Shown here: positions 45,711 through 56,385 of the stretch, one piece after another
Layout of the letters: every line of letters starts with the position of its first letter
Numbering within the stretch: the first letter of the stretch is position 1
Assembly (NCBI RefSeq): GCF_030272615.1
Contig: NC_081409.1
Coordinates: forward strand, 654,198,468 to 654,256,467
Reading direction: 5' to 3'
Origin: Cryptomeria japonica
Taxonomy: Eukaryota > Streptophyta > Pinopsida > Cupressales > Cupressaceae
Length of the DNA: 58,000 bases
Made by a program: the position numbers and the translations under genes
Notes under the pieces: generated by a model
What the model was told of the DNA's origin: nothing
The model's input: the letters and a program-made list of their open reading frames with translations, nothing else
The model's database searches: none

Positions 45711-46122
45711 TGATGGCAAAACCAACTTTAATGGAAATACCAACATGATTTATTTCAATTGATTCGGATTCGGATTGCTGTTTAAACTTCTCTGAAATTT
45801 TTCTGGAATTCTCCCCCAATAATTAGTCTTCTCCCACCTTCTTCTATTAGTTCCATACAATTTAGTCTTCTCCCCCTTTGACAACAATGCCAAAAAGAAA
45901 AAAACTAATTCATGATTTCTTCCTTTGTGAAGTAATTTCCTTGCAGTCTCATTCACAGTCAGAGCATCTTTGTCTTTAATTACTTTTTCTTGTACAACTT
46001 TAGGCAACCTCCTAAAGTGTGTAAAGCAACATCAACTCATAAATAGTTATCCTTTAGATTCACAGAATTGATGCTTTCACCGAACTCTGTCAGTGAGTAC
46101 TAGATAGGGGTACGAACGCTAA

Positions 46123-47460
46123 CTAACTTCTGAGATACTCAAAAGTGTCCCTTGGCAATGGATTTGTGAAAATATCTACTATTTGTTCCTTTGAACTGAT
46201 ATATTTCAGCACAACTTTCTTCTCTTGAACTTCTTCTCTGAGATAATGATAATTTATAGAGATATGCTTTGTCTTAGAGTGCATTACCAGATTCTTTGAA
46301 ATGTTAATGGCACTAGTATTATCACAGAATATAGTTACTGGCTTGGTAACTTTCTGATTCATACCTTCCAACAGTTGTTTGATCCATGCTATATTGGTAC
46401 AATTCAATGTTGCGGCGACATATTTAGCTTTAGCTGTTGACTGTGAACTACATCCTTGTTTCTTGCTAAGCCAACTTACTAGTCTATCTCCAAAAAAGAA
46501 AGCTCCACCACTTGTGCTTTACCTATCACCAATGTTTCTTTCCCAATCAGCATCAGTATAGACTTTTAAGTCAAAAACATTTCTCTTTTTATATACTAAG
46601 CCATAGTCTTCAGTGCCTCTTAGGTATCTGAAAATTCTCTTGATTGCTGTCAAATGAGTTTCTTTTGGATCTGCAGAAAATCTTGCAACTATACCTACTG
46701 CATGTGCTATATCTAGCCTGCTGTGAACCACATATTGCAACTTTCCAATCATATATCGGTAAAGTGTCTCATCAACAGATGCAGATTCATCACTCTTTGA
46801 TAGTTTCCAATTGGTAGCCATAGGAGTACTTACAGGTTTAGAATCCTCCATTCCAAATTTCTTTAAGATTTCCTTTATATACTTGGATTGAGTAATGAAA
46901 ATCTCAATTTTCATTTGTAGTATCTGTAAACCTATAAAATACTTTATTTCACTGATTAATGACATCTCAAATTCTTTGCACATTTCATTTCCAAAGTTCT
47001 TGCATAAGGAGTCATTTCCACAAAAAATAATATCATCAACAAATGTGGCTGAAAGCAGTATACCATTGTTTTCATCATTTTTCATATACATGTTACTGTT
47101 TTCACTTGTCCTTATAAATCCAATGTTGATCAAATAAGAGTACAGTCTTTCATACCATGCTCTAGGTGCTTGCTTTAGACCATATAAAACTTTGTTAAGC
47201 TTACATACCTAATCTTTATTCTTGTCTTCAATAAATCCTTTAGGCTGTTCAATATAAACTTCTTCTTCTAGTATACCATTCAAAAATGCAGATTTAACAT
47301 CTATTTGATATACCTTGAAATTTTTGTAAGCAGCATATGCCAACAATGTTCTCACTCCTTCAAGTCTTTCCATAGGTGCAAAAGTCTCACCATAATCAAT
47401 TCCTTCTTCCTGAGCATATCCTTTGCAAACTAGTCTTGCTTTATTTCAAATGACCTCTCC
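46123..47460 (-). pseudogene. Copia reverse transcriptase and RNase H, A'
   Basis: The RT begins at [13 protein letters not shown] (near 47440), runs through [20 protein letters not shown]-like sequence with stops, and continues open from 47133 to 46519 with FVDDIIFCGND near 47045, FIGLQILQMKIEIF, VSTPMATNWKLSKSD and YMIGKLQYVVHSRLD. RNase H spans the rest: YTDADWERNIGDR, then after a break TIFCDNTSAINISKNLVMHS and KYISSKEQIVDIFTNPLP to the stop at 46123. This is the part deleted from copy A. Confidence 0.85.
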
Positions 47461-49320
47461 TTTTTCATTTAGCTTATTTCTGAAAATCCACTTTGTACCG
47501 ATTACATTTTTCTCTTTTGGTCTTGGGACCAATGTCCATGTTTCATTTTTCTTGATTTGTTCAATTTCTTCTGTCATAGCATTTATCCAATTTTCATTAC
47601 TAAATGCCTCTTTTACTATCCTCAGTTCAAATTCAGATATCAGACATGAGTTTTGTCTCAGTTTGTTCCTTGTCATCACTAGATCATCCTTATCTCCTAT
47701 AATCTGACTTGATGCATGATTTCTTTTGACATACTTGGGTAATATGGGATCGGTATGCTCTGTTTGATCTTCTTCATCACTCGGTAACTGAGTATTTTCT
47801 TCATCAACTTTCTCGGTAGGATTTCTCGGTTGAACATAAACAAATTCTTCATAATTTTCTGGTTCTTTGGAATTTCCTTCATCATTTCTTTATGCAAATT
47901 CATCAATTTTCACATTTGCACTTTCTACTATTTTGTTAGATGATTTGATCAGACATTTAAATGCTTTACTTCTAGAAGAATAGCCAAGAAATGTTCCTTC
48001 CTCACTTTTCTGATCAAACTTTCCATTTCTGTCATCTTTGTGAACATAACATCTACTTCCAAATATTTTAAAATAACTCACATTAGGTTTCTTATCATAC
48101 CAGATTTCATATGGTGTCTTCAAAGTTCCTTTCTTCAGTTGTACTCGGTTCAGGGTGTAAACTGCAGTGCTGATTGCTTCTCTCCAAAATGTTTGAGGTA
48201 CCCTCTTTTCTATCATCAGGGTTCTGGCACAATCTATAATTGATTTGTTTCTTCTTTTAGCTATCCCATTTTACTGAGGTGTTCTCGGTGTAGACACTTG
48301 TCTCTTTATACCATGATCATTACAAAATAGGTTAAATTCATCAGAAATTAATTCTTCTCCTTTATCAGATCTTAGACATTTCAGCTGTCTTCCTATTTCT
48401 TTTTCAACTCTATCCTTATACCATTTGAACATTTGAAAGGCTTCTGATTTTTCTTTTAAAAACATGACTGACATCATTCTTGAGTAATCATCCACAAATA
48501 ATATGAAGTATCTATCTCCATAACAACTTTGAACTTTCATAGGACCACAAAGATCAGTGTGCACTAGATCTAAAATTCCTTTAGAAGTGTAGGACTTACT
48601 TGTAAATCTTGACTTTGTCATCTTACCCATTTGGCATCCTTGACATATTGCATTCTCAGGTTTATCCAGGTTCGGTAGACCTCTTACTCGGTGGTTCTTA
48701 CTTATTTTGATCAGGTTATCAAAATTTACATGACAAAACCTTTTATGCCATAACCAGGTATCTTCTAGTTTAGCATACAGACAATTGTTCCGAGTTGAGT
48801 CAAGATGAAATGTATTACCTTTTGTTTGTGTCCTGGTAGGAGCCAGTTTTCCATGTTTGTCATGAACTTTGACGAATCCCTTATGGAATTCTATTCAGTA
48901 TCCTGTATTGTTTAGCTATGTTACACTCAACAAATTGTATTTCAAACCTTCAACCCAGTATACATCATCACATTTAGCATTGTAAAGAAGTGTTATAGAT
49001 CCTTTACCTTTCACCAGACATGGCGCATCATTACCAAATCTTACATATCCTCCATCATAGTCTTCTAATTTAACAAACTTGTGTTTATCACCTATCATGT
49101 GATGTGAGCATCCACTATCTATGATCCAAGAATCATTTTTATTTATGTGAGATATTAGGGCTTTTTATTCATACCTTTCTTCATCTGTCCATCTTTGATA
49201 GCCACATAAACAACTTCCTCTGTATCAGTCCCATCAGATTTATCATCGTTGGATTCCTCATCAGCTACTAGGCATGTCTTTCTATCTTTCCTTTTGAAGT
49301 CTCGGTGTCCTCTATATTGG
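47461..49320 (-). pseudogene. Copia protease and integrase, A'
   Basis: Protease: IIDSGCSHHMIGDKHKF near 49140-49080, with DSG intact. Integrase: LWHKRFCHVNFDNLIKI, CQGCQMGKM with both zinc Cys, LVHTDLCGPMKVQSCYGD, DDYSRMMSVMFLKEKSEAF, CLRSDKGEELISDEF, and then, past a stop in the Q-NGIAKRRNK segment near 48270, RVPQTFWREAISTAVYTLNR and EGTFLGYSSRSKAFK. The RT start is at NETWTLVPRPKEKN near 47540. Several stops and shifts interrupt it. The integrase zinc region is better preserved than in copy A. Confidence 0.85.
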
Positions 49321-49328
49321 TTGCCTTT

Positions 49329-50267
49329 CTATCTGTCATCTCGGTATTTTCTCTTTTCACTAGATTCTTTGTCAGGATAGTTAGAAGCCATATGTCCTAT
49401 TCTATCATAGTTAAAACATTTTAAAGGTAACTTTCCTTTATACTTACCTTTGCATCTTGGTAACCTTCTGGCTAATAATGCTTCAAACTCTTCTTGCTTT
49501 TTGATTTCTTCATATAGTTTGTGTACCTCTTCCATGGTTTTGCGAAATCTTTCACTTACTCCACTCTGATTTCCTTTAGTATACTTATACATTCTATCAT
49601 TGTAATCATCAGATTCACCAATATGAAAAGAACTGAATGTAGATTCAACTTTATTTCCCGAGGACCCACTGTTATCAAAATTACTTAACTCAAATACATG
49701 TAGCTTACCGATAGTAGCATCCAAAGAGACTGGCATATTTGGTACATACCTTAATTCACTGATTGCAGAGACTCGAATGGCATAAGCAGGTAGAAGTGTT
49801 CTAAGCAACTTACTTGTTACATCCTTTTCTTCAATAGTTCCTCCTGCTCCTTTGATTTGATTGATAGTTTCCTTTAACCTTGTACTGTATTGGGTTATGT
49901 TCTCACCTTCATTCATTCTCATGGATTCAAGTTGACCTCTTAGACTATCTACTTTTGCTCTCTGAACATGTTCATCACCACCATACACAGATATAAGCTT
50001 GGTCCACATCGCTTTGGCATCATTGCAGCCTTCTAGATCATTAAACTCTGAGTTGGTTAATGCAGATGTTATTTCAATCATAGCTTGAATATGTTCTTGC
50101 TTTTCCTTTATCTCTTCCATTATCATCGGGTTGGTGCTAGGTGCTATGTAATCATTCTCCAGATAATATGTTGCATATTCTCCAATTCTTGATAAATGCA
50201 GCTTCATCCTTTTCTGCCATGTGGGGAAACTTGACTTGTTCAACTTTGGTGCATCCCTTTTATACAT
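49329..50267 (-). pseudogene. Copia gag, A', one open frame
   Basis: From the ATG at 50267 (MYKRDAPKLNKSSFPTWQKR) about 312 codons are open, the longest gag in the window. Domains are the UBN2-type capsid region (YATYYLENDYIAPS, EFNDLEGCNDAKAMWTKLIS, ENITQYSTRLKETINQIKGA, SKLLRTLLPAYAIRVSAISE) and a coiled, Glu-rich part (FRKTMEEVHKLYEEIKKQEE). The knuckle CFNYDRIGHMASNYP has two of three Cys replaced by Tyr, as in copy A. It ends at KYRDDR, where the deleted copy continues, so the stop at 49329 is probably a mutation. The reading frame is whole, but the element is otherwise broken. Confidence 0.85.
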
Positions 50268-50310
50268 CTTTGGATCTTGCCTCAAGAAACTTTAAACTTT
50301 TATTCTGGAG

Positions 50311-50330
50311 TCCAAAGCTCTGATACCAAT
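50311..50330 (-). other. Primer binding site, A'
   Basis: ATTGGTATCAGAGCTTTGGA on the minus strand adjoins the 5' LTR. It fits the initiator Met tRNA type of plant Copia elements. Confidence 0.85.
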
Positions 50331-51839
50331 TGTTAGTTAAGATGAGAGGGGGGGTGAATCATAAAAACTCACAATACTATATATATTCACTAGATTCAAT
50401 CTCAGTAGCCTTTACTGATATGCAACTATGACTATAAATCATTCAATACTCATAAACAGATACACTTAAAACATCATAACACATTTAACACTAGATTTAA
50501 CATGGATACCCAAATAGGGAAAAACCACTGTGGGATTTCGAACCCACTAAGAAATATACCCTTCTAGAGTATGCTCGGTTAAAAGCTAATCCAGTTACAG
50601 ATTACAAAAACACATTGCTAGATGTGACCCGGTTAAGGGATTTCCCTCAGACTTGTTAGAGTCTTGCACATTGTTAGAACTGACCTTGTCAAAGGATTTC
50701 AAACACTCATTTAGAATGTTACCTTGCTAGAGGGTTTACAAATAAGACTATTAAGTCCACTCGGTTAAGAGATTTCCTGTCACTTACAAAATAAATAACA
50801 GTAATAAAATATATCTGCAACTTCACATCTGAAATGCTAAAGCAGATTCTATATGCTCAAAACAATCTTGTCATAAGACTTATCTTGCTTCTTGCTAGGC
50901 TTCTCAATCTGTTCTTCAATTAGATCTTTAATCTTCTGTGCTCGGTGATCACTACTGTCGTGTCACTGTTCTTCTATTTTACCCGCATGCATTGTTCATT
51001 AACAGTTTCTTATTTATGAACAATACCTAACCGCTTAATCTCCTTGATCACATTTCCCATGATCAATCTTAGCCATCAGATCTTAAAACATGACTAGGTT
51101 CATTTTATCCTTCGATCTAAAAATATTTTACCTTGCCTTGGAACTTGTGCTAGGTTATGACTATTCAATCTGCGATGTAGATCTTTTCTCTTGTATTTTT
51201 GATGTCATAGATACTCAGCAAACTTCTTGCATGACATACCAATCATCTGATCAACTCCAGCTCTTTGGTATTATACATTTAATAATGTATTTATCCATCC
51301 AATGCATTTAGTTATTACTCGGTCGTTACTCGGTAAATACTGAACATTACTCAATAGATATTTTGCCTTCTTTAATCGATAGTGATAACCTTAGGGTTTA
51401 CCAACTATCATCTTGCTCGGTAACATAGAACAGTATCAAGCCTTAACTAATTCTATAGCTTGAAATCTTTTCTCCTTCTTGTTCAGTCTTTGAATACTCA
51501 TATATAGGATATCAAAACAATCAAAACAACATAATCTCATCACTATCTAACTCGGTAATAGTTTCCCATTGAATAACTTATTATTCCCCTTTTTATTTTC
51601 ACATTCATTCTGTGTCTCTTACCAACATCTTAATACTTATCAAAACATACTCATTAAGATATGGCAACATCATACTGAATCAAAAAATCAATTGCCTGAC
51701 ATCAATGACAAAATAATATTACTAAGATAGTAATCATCCTTTCTCAATTATATCAACATTATCCAACAACCTTCTCAATATCCTCATACCAACAAACTTA
51801 CTGAGATGCTAACAATCTCCTTTTGTGAAAATGCTAACA
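50331..51839 (-). repeat. A' 5' LTR
   Basis: This LTR of 1509 bp reads on the minus strand from TGTTAGCATTTTCACAAAAGG to CTCATCTTAACTAACA. It contains several copies of a short ACCGAGTA-like word (near 51316-51345 as TTACTCGGT twice), the A-family motif GTGGTTTTTCCC near 50525, and the C-run before the 3' end. Confidence 0.93.
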
Positions 51840-51844
51840 TGGTG
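51840..51844. other. Target site duplication, right, element A'
   Basis: TGGTG directly follows the LTR and is identical to 44189-44193. Confidence 0.9.
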
Positions 51845-52164
51845 GTCAACATTGATGAAGAGCTCACAACTCCAAAGCCTCATGATTACGATATCCTTAT
51901 CAAGATGAATAATCCGATGCTATGATACTCTATTTTGAGTATAGAAGATCCTCTAGCTTTTGAAGCCTATAGACCAATCAGGAGTGGGAATTTTTCCTTC
52001 CTTTTATGGCTCTTGCAGGTTAAAAAGCCTTTGCGCAGTAAATGGTTTATTAATTATCTGGAAGGAGAGAATATTGCAGTGATCCTGGATGAGGTGACAA
52101 TTCCTCCCTCCCCTACCTCCCCCTCTGTAGATTTTCTAGCTAGCTCGGGAGCCATGGCTCCTTA
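51845..52164 (+). pseudogene. Unidentified ORF, downstream part, after element A'
   Basis: It continues the frame cut at 44193 with NIDEELTTPKPHDYDILIKM and a TGA near 51920. It then goes on as SIEDPLAFEAYRPIRSGNFS, FLLWLLQVKKPLRSKWFINY and LEGENIAVILDEVTIPPSPT, ending in SSGAMAP and a TAG at 52164. The Pro/Ser-rich end looks like a true C-terminus. Its family is unknown. It may belong to the LINE that begins at 37180 or be a separate gene. Confidence 0.5.
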
Positions 52165-52420
52165 GGAGCAGGGAAGGAAACGATGAGGGTTCTATCGTAG
52201 GAAGACACTTTTTCATGCTTTTGGTTCCTTTTTGTCCATAATATGTATCTAGTTTGCTCCCTTTTTTGTGGAGCTATCTAAAGATAGATACTCTTCAGAC
52301 TATAAGGGATGTCTCCTGACTCTCCTCTCCAAGGTTTTGTCATAAATCTGGACTTGGTTCATGGTTATGGGGTTTAGTTTAGTGCTCTTTCTTGGATAAC
52401 TGCTATTAAAACCAGACACT
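52165..52420 (+). other. Possible 3' untranslated region behind the split ORF
   Basis: It contains AGCTATCTAAAGATAGATA (a short hairpin near 52270-52290) and a T/G-rich stretch ending GCTATTAAAACC near 52397-52411, which resembles the 3' ends of plant LINEs. The boundary to the following LTR is not sharp. Confidence 0.35.
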
Positions 52421-53527
52421 TAAAAATAATTATTTTAATTATTTTTAATTCCTCACATAATTAATTAATTAATTATGTTAATTAAAATTATTCTCAATAT
52501 TAATTAAATATAATTAATATTGTCACTATAGCATATGATTTATTTAATAAATCAATCCCTTTCTTTATTCTTCTAAAAAATCAAATCCTCACAAATCTTC
52601 CTCTTAGCTAATTAATTTCAATTAATTAGTTAACCTACATGATTCCTACAAATTGTCTTCTTAATTCATCATTAACCTAATAAGTTCTTCTAGAAACTCC
52701 CTAAACTCATTTAACATTATTCTTCTAATTTTTGATTCCCTCCACTCATTCTCTCTCCTAGTCAAATTCTCCTACAAATATAAATCCCACCTAACATTTC
52801 CTCTAATCCCCCTCCTAATGAGTCGTTAATGGCTAATCATCATGATTAGCCACAAAGTCAACTCTTTGTCCTTTCATCCAACCACTAGCTTTAAATGCTC
52901 TTTTTCTAGATGAATGTAAGATTTTAGAAATCTCACATTCCTCTAGGCGTTTCCCTCTCCCAAGGAATTTTTAATTCCTTTTTATTCTTCTAATCCCCAT
53001 AATATCCGTTCTTGGAGAATTTTTAATTCCTCCAATGCATCTTGTAGAGTGTGGAGATATGAAATGCCTTTAAGGCATATTTCTTAGTCTCCACACCCTC
53101 TCTTGGAGCTTGTGTGAGCTCACAAGTAAATCTTAGCCCTTCATCTCGAATTCATCCTAGCCATCCATTTTTCTCTCCTCTTCCTATAAAATAGGGTTCC
53201 ATCCCTTCATTCAAAACATCTTGAAATCCAGTAAGCTTATGCTGCCCTTTTGAGCCCAGGAAATCATCTTGGCAACTTGATCATCTCATCCTTATCATTC
53301 ATCCTTATCATTTGTGCACAATATTGGAGAGCCATCCACATCCAACAATCAAAGGAGCACATCAAGTGGAGCATTATCAAGGGGTGCCTTCACTTCATCA
53401 AGCTCAATCTGAAGGAGAAGGTAAAATAGCAAGGTGAAATGGTCTTTTTATGATATTTTAGCATTCTGCATGTTTATTTCGTTATGTTTTGATCAGTTTA
53501 CCTTTCAAATCTGTTTTCCCCTTTTCA
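52420..53527 (+). repeat. Gypsy 5' LTR (start approximate)
   Basis: The right end is placed at CCCCTTTTCA, three bases before the primer site. The left part is very AT-rich (TTAATTAATTAATTAATTA near 52460). A near-perfect hairpin GGCTAATCATCATGATTAGCC lies at 52831-52851, and a TATA box at 53185. The 3' LTR that would define the start is not in the window. Confidence 0.55.
53185..53192 (+). promoter_or_regulatory. TATA box in Gypsy LTR
   Basis: TATAAAAT in TTCCTATAAAATAGGGTTCC, about 340 bases before the LTR end. This is a normal position for a Gypsy LTR promoter. Confidence 0.6.
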
Positions 53528-53530
53528 TTT

Positions 53531-53548
53531 TGGCACGCTCGGTGGGAC
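53531..53548 (+). other. Primer binding site of the Gypsy element
   Basis: TGGCACGCTCGGTGGGAC resembles the TGGC.CGC.CGGTGGGAC primer sites of plant Gypsy elements, three bases after the LTR end. The tRNA identity is not assigned here. Confidence 0.75.
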
Positions 53549-53625
53549 TCACGTCCGTGAGAACTAATGTTGTTGTTTTTTTTAGGTTTTTGTGAGTTGT
53601 GAGACGCAGGTTCCAGAATAGCGCG

Positions 53626-53633
<8 letters not shown>

Positions 53634-53671
<38 letters not shown>
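53634..53671. repeat. (AT)n microsatellite
   Basis: About 18-19 AT units, flanked on both sides by the 12-mer AGGTTCCAGAAT (53608 and 53681). Confidence 0.9.
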
Positions 53672-53673
<2 letters not shown>

Positions 53674-53835
53674 TTTTCGTAGGTTCCAGAATCGTGGCTC
53701 TGCATTTCTTCGCGACAACTCCTTATTCTATTCTGTTTCTATTTTTTTTTTATGTTTCTATTTATGTTGCAACACGATAGCTTTGTTATCTGATTTGTTA
53801 TTTGAATTGTTGTCTGTTCTGTTTTAGTATAATCT

Positions 53836-54205
53836 GTGTGAAAGTAGGAGAGTATGCTCTTGTCTATATAAACAATCAGAAATCCAAACCTTTCACTTTT
53901 CTATTCTGTTTAGCACGACTATATGCTCTGACCATAGGAAAGTGTGAAAATAGGAGAGTATGCTCTTGTCTATCTAGACAATCAGAAATCTGGACCTTTG
54001 ACACTTTTCTATCTATGTAGTGCTACTGTCTACTTTGTTAATCTGTCTGAAAATTTTAGGCGCTAACTGTAGTCTACATTTAATTTATTTATTTCCTCTT
54101 ATCTGCTCTGTTTAAATATAATTTGTCCGCCCACAGGAAAGTGTGAAAGTAGGAGAGTATGCTCGTCTATCTAGACAATCAGAAATCTGGACCTTTGACA
54201 TTTTT
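53836..54205. repeat. Three copies of a leader box (a fourth at 55041)
   Basis: GTGTGAAA.TAGGAGAGTATG followed by CTCTTGTCTAT, ACAATCAGAAATC and GACCTTTGACA occurs at 53836, 53941 and 54141. A more diverged copy (GCGTAAAGGTAGGAAAGTAT, GATCAGAAATCCAAACC) is at 55041. Confidence 0.85.
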
Positions 54206-54230
54206 ATTTTTCTGTTTAGTGTGACAATTT

Positions 54231-54349
54231 GCTCTGTTAAATCTAGGGTTTCTGTCTGCTCTGTTAAATCTAGGGTTTCTATTTTGTTAAATTTAGGGTT
54301 TCTGTTCTATTAAGTTTAGGGTTTCTGTTCCGTTAAATCTAGGGTTAAT
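54231..54349. repeat. Five-copy short tandem repeat with TCTAGGGTTT
   Basis: Units of about 20-27 bases built on TGTTAAATCTAGGGTTTCT, with variants TTTAGGGTTT. The core resembles the plant telomere unit, but the units are too long and irregular to be telomeric. Confidence 0.8.
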
Positions 54350-54830
54350 TTAAAAAGTAAATTTTTTTCTATTTTTTCACCATATCTTCTTTATCTTGAC
54401 TCCATTTCCCTTCAAACTTCACCAGATTCTCCACATTGCCATTTTCCACATTTTCTTCCTTGGAGGCCTTATCTCAAAAATCCACTTTTTGAAGCCCAAA
54501 ATCTCATATTTCTCTACTTTTAGGGTTTGCCATAACTTCTTCCCTTTTCATCCAATCACCTCCAAATTTTTCCCATATTATCCATCTTCAACTTTTGCTT
54601 CTTTGTCCCTCTTGGACAAATTTTCCCATTCCTTCATCTCTCCTCCAAAATCCCCATTTTTCGCTTGCCTATCCCTTAGAAAGTGGTAAAAACCTAGTCA
54701 AACCCCATTTACCCATCAAAGCTTTCTTCAAATCCACATTTGTCTTTAGTAAAAAAGTTTTTATTCATGTTTTTCTATTCATTCCCAAAAAATAAAAAAA
54801 ATTAATATTTTTGTCATTTTGTTGATTTTT

Positions 54831-54936
54831 GCAGGACGCTTGTTGAAGACTATTTTTCCAAACTACTAATCAAGTTGTTTTACAGGACACTTTTTGAAGA
54901 CTCCATTTTTCAAACTACTAATCAAGTGGTTTTGTA
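54831..54936. repeat. 51-bp tandem pair with acceptor-like ends
   Basis: CAGGAC.CTT..TGAAGACT at 54832 and 54883, each followed by TTTTTC.AAACTACTAATCAAG. Each unit is preceded by a T-rich stretch ending in CAG; a third T-rich stretch ending TAG follows. Confidence 0.8.
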
Positions 54937-56110
54937 GGTTGCCTAGCTGATTCAACTAAATATTGTGCATTTATTTAAATTAGGCACCTAGATATTAATT
55001 AAAATGGAATGAACCATTGTCTTATGTGTCTTTAAGAAAAGCGTAAAGGTAGGAAAGTATGCTCTCATCTTACTAGATGATCAGAAATCCAAACCCTCCA
55101 ACCTTTTCTTGTTTGATTGTGTGTTTATCTCTAGCGGGCATGCCCTCCCAACTTGCTCTTTGAGAAGGTAAGAGGGGAACGACCCAAGTGAGTACACCCA
55201 GACTTGGGATTCCCAACTCACTATAATAAATAGGCCATTGACTACGAAAGGGTTAATGGTTGGGGCTATATGAGAGTTCACTCTCACATTGGGTGCTTAG
55301 TAGGATCCTAGAGATCTCAATCATGCTTGCGTGACTACTAAGTTCTTGGTGCTTCGTTGGGCTATAGGCCTCAATTGCACTTGCGCAACTTCGAAGGGTA
55401 GCTCCTAACGGGAAGACTTACTAAACACCTTGATCATAGTGGCCAAAAACCCTCTAGTCATTGGTGCAGGAGGTCGGACCTCTGAAATGGTCCATATTCT
55501 TATGGCCCTTAGTAGAGACACAAAGTTCGCCATGAGGAGTTTTCATGGGAATTGATGCTTGGTTGCCCCGAGAAGTGAGTAGCGTGGAGGGGAGCCAGTG
55601 GGGTCAAGCATCTAAGTGTCCGCTCTGGGTAAGCGTAGATGGGAAACCAATTGGGATTCAATGACTATTGTCCTTGGCAGCCTTAAGAATGTTGTATATG
55701 AGCATGAGTGTTTTTGAGATAATATGCATTTAATCATTGTGTTTGCTTTGTTTGATACATACTTGCCAAGAGTAGACTAAAAACACATCACTATCCCTAA
55801 ACACTTTGCAAAAATATTTGTCAAGACACAAACAAATTGTCCAAGTCATTACCCACACCAAGTCCAAAATTGCGTCAAAACTCCGTCCGTCCCATTTTTC
55901 ATAAGCCTAAGAGAGAAGCTAAGAGTTTATACTCTATGTCAACATTCAAGTTTGTCCTTTGAAACACCTACTATCGTCCAAATTAGGGTGGTCATATCCC
56001 TTCATACAACTTGCCATTTAAATAGATCCTTCATGTTCATGCCAAGGACAACCTAGTCATCAAGTTTTCTTCTAAACCATCACTACCATACCTTCTTCAT
56101 CAATCATCCT

Positions 56111-56385
56111 CAAATTTCTTAAGTCCTTTCATCCTCAAATTTCTTAAGTCCTTTCATCACAAATTTCTTAAGTCCTTTCATCATCAAATTTCTTAAGTCT
56201 TTTCATCACAAATTTCTTAAGTCCTTTCATCCTCAAATTTCTTAAGTCCTTTCATCACAAATTTCTTAAGTCCTTTCATCCTCAAATTTCTTAAGTCCTT
56301 TCATCACGAGTTTCTAAAATCCTTCCATCACAAATTTTCTAAGTCATTTCATCACATTTTTCCTAAGTCTTTTCATCACAAATAT
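56111..56385. repeat. Eleven-unit tandem repeat upstream of gag
   Basis: The unit CAAATTTCTTAAGTCCTTTC plus ATCA, ATCAT or ATCCT occurs eight times nearly unchanged, then three degraded units. The array ends six bases before the gag ATG at 56391. Confidence 0.92.

Larger units (their letters stand above)
44194..51839 (-). mobile_element. Copia LTR retrotransposon, family A, complete copy (A'), minus strand
   Basis: Two LTRs of about 1500 and 1509 bp flank an internal region of 4637 bp with primer site, gag, protease, integrase, RT, RNase H and polypurine tract in Copia order on the minus strand. A perfect 5-bp duplication TGGTG borders it. Gag is still one open frame, while pol has several stops and shifts. 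It is the structural reference for the deleted copy at 1-4216. Confidence 0.95.

Noticed and set aside
53482-53827. Small frames with Tyr-Ile repeats
   Set aside because: They come from translation of the (AT)n run.
56111-56385. CRISPR-like array
   Set aside because: The units abut each other without unique spacers, and the setting is a plant retrotransposon leader.
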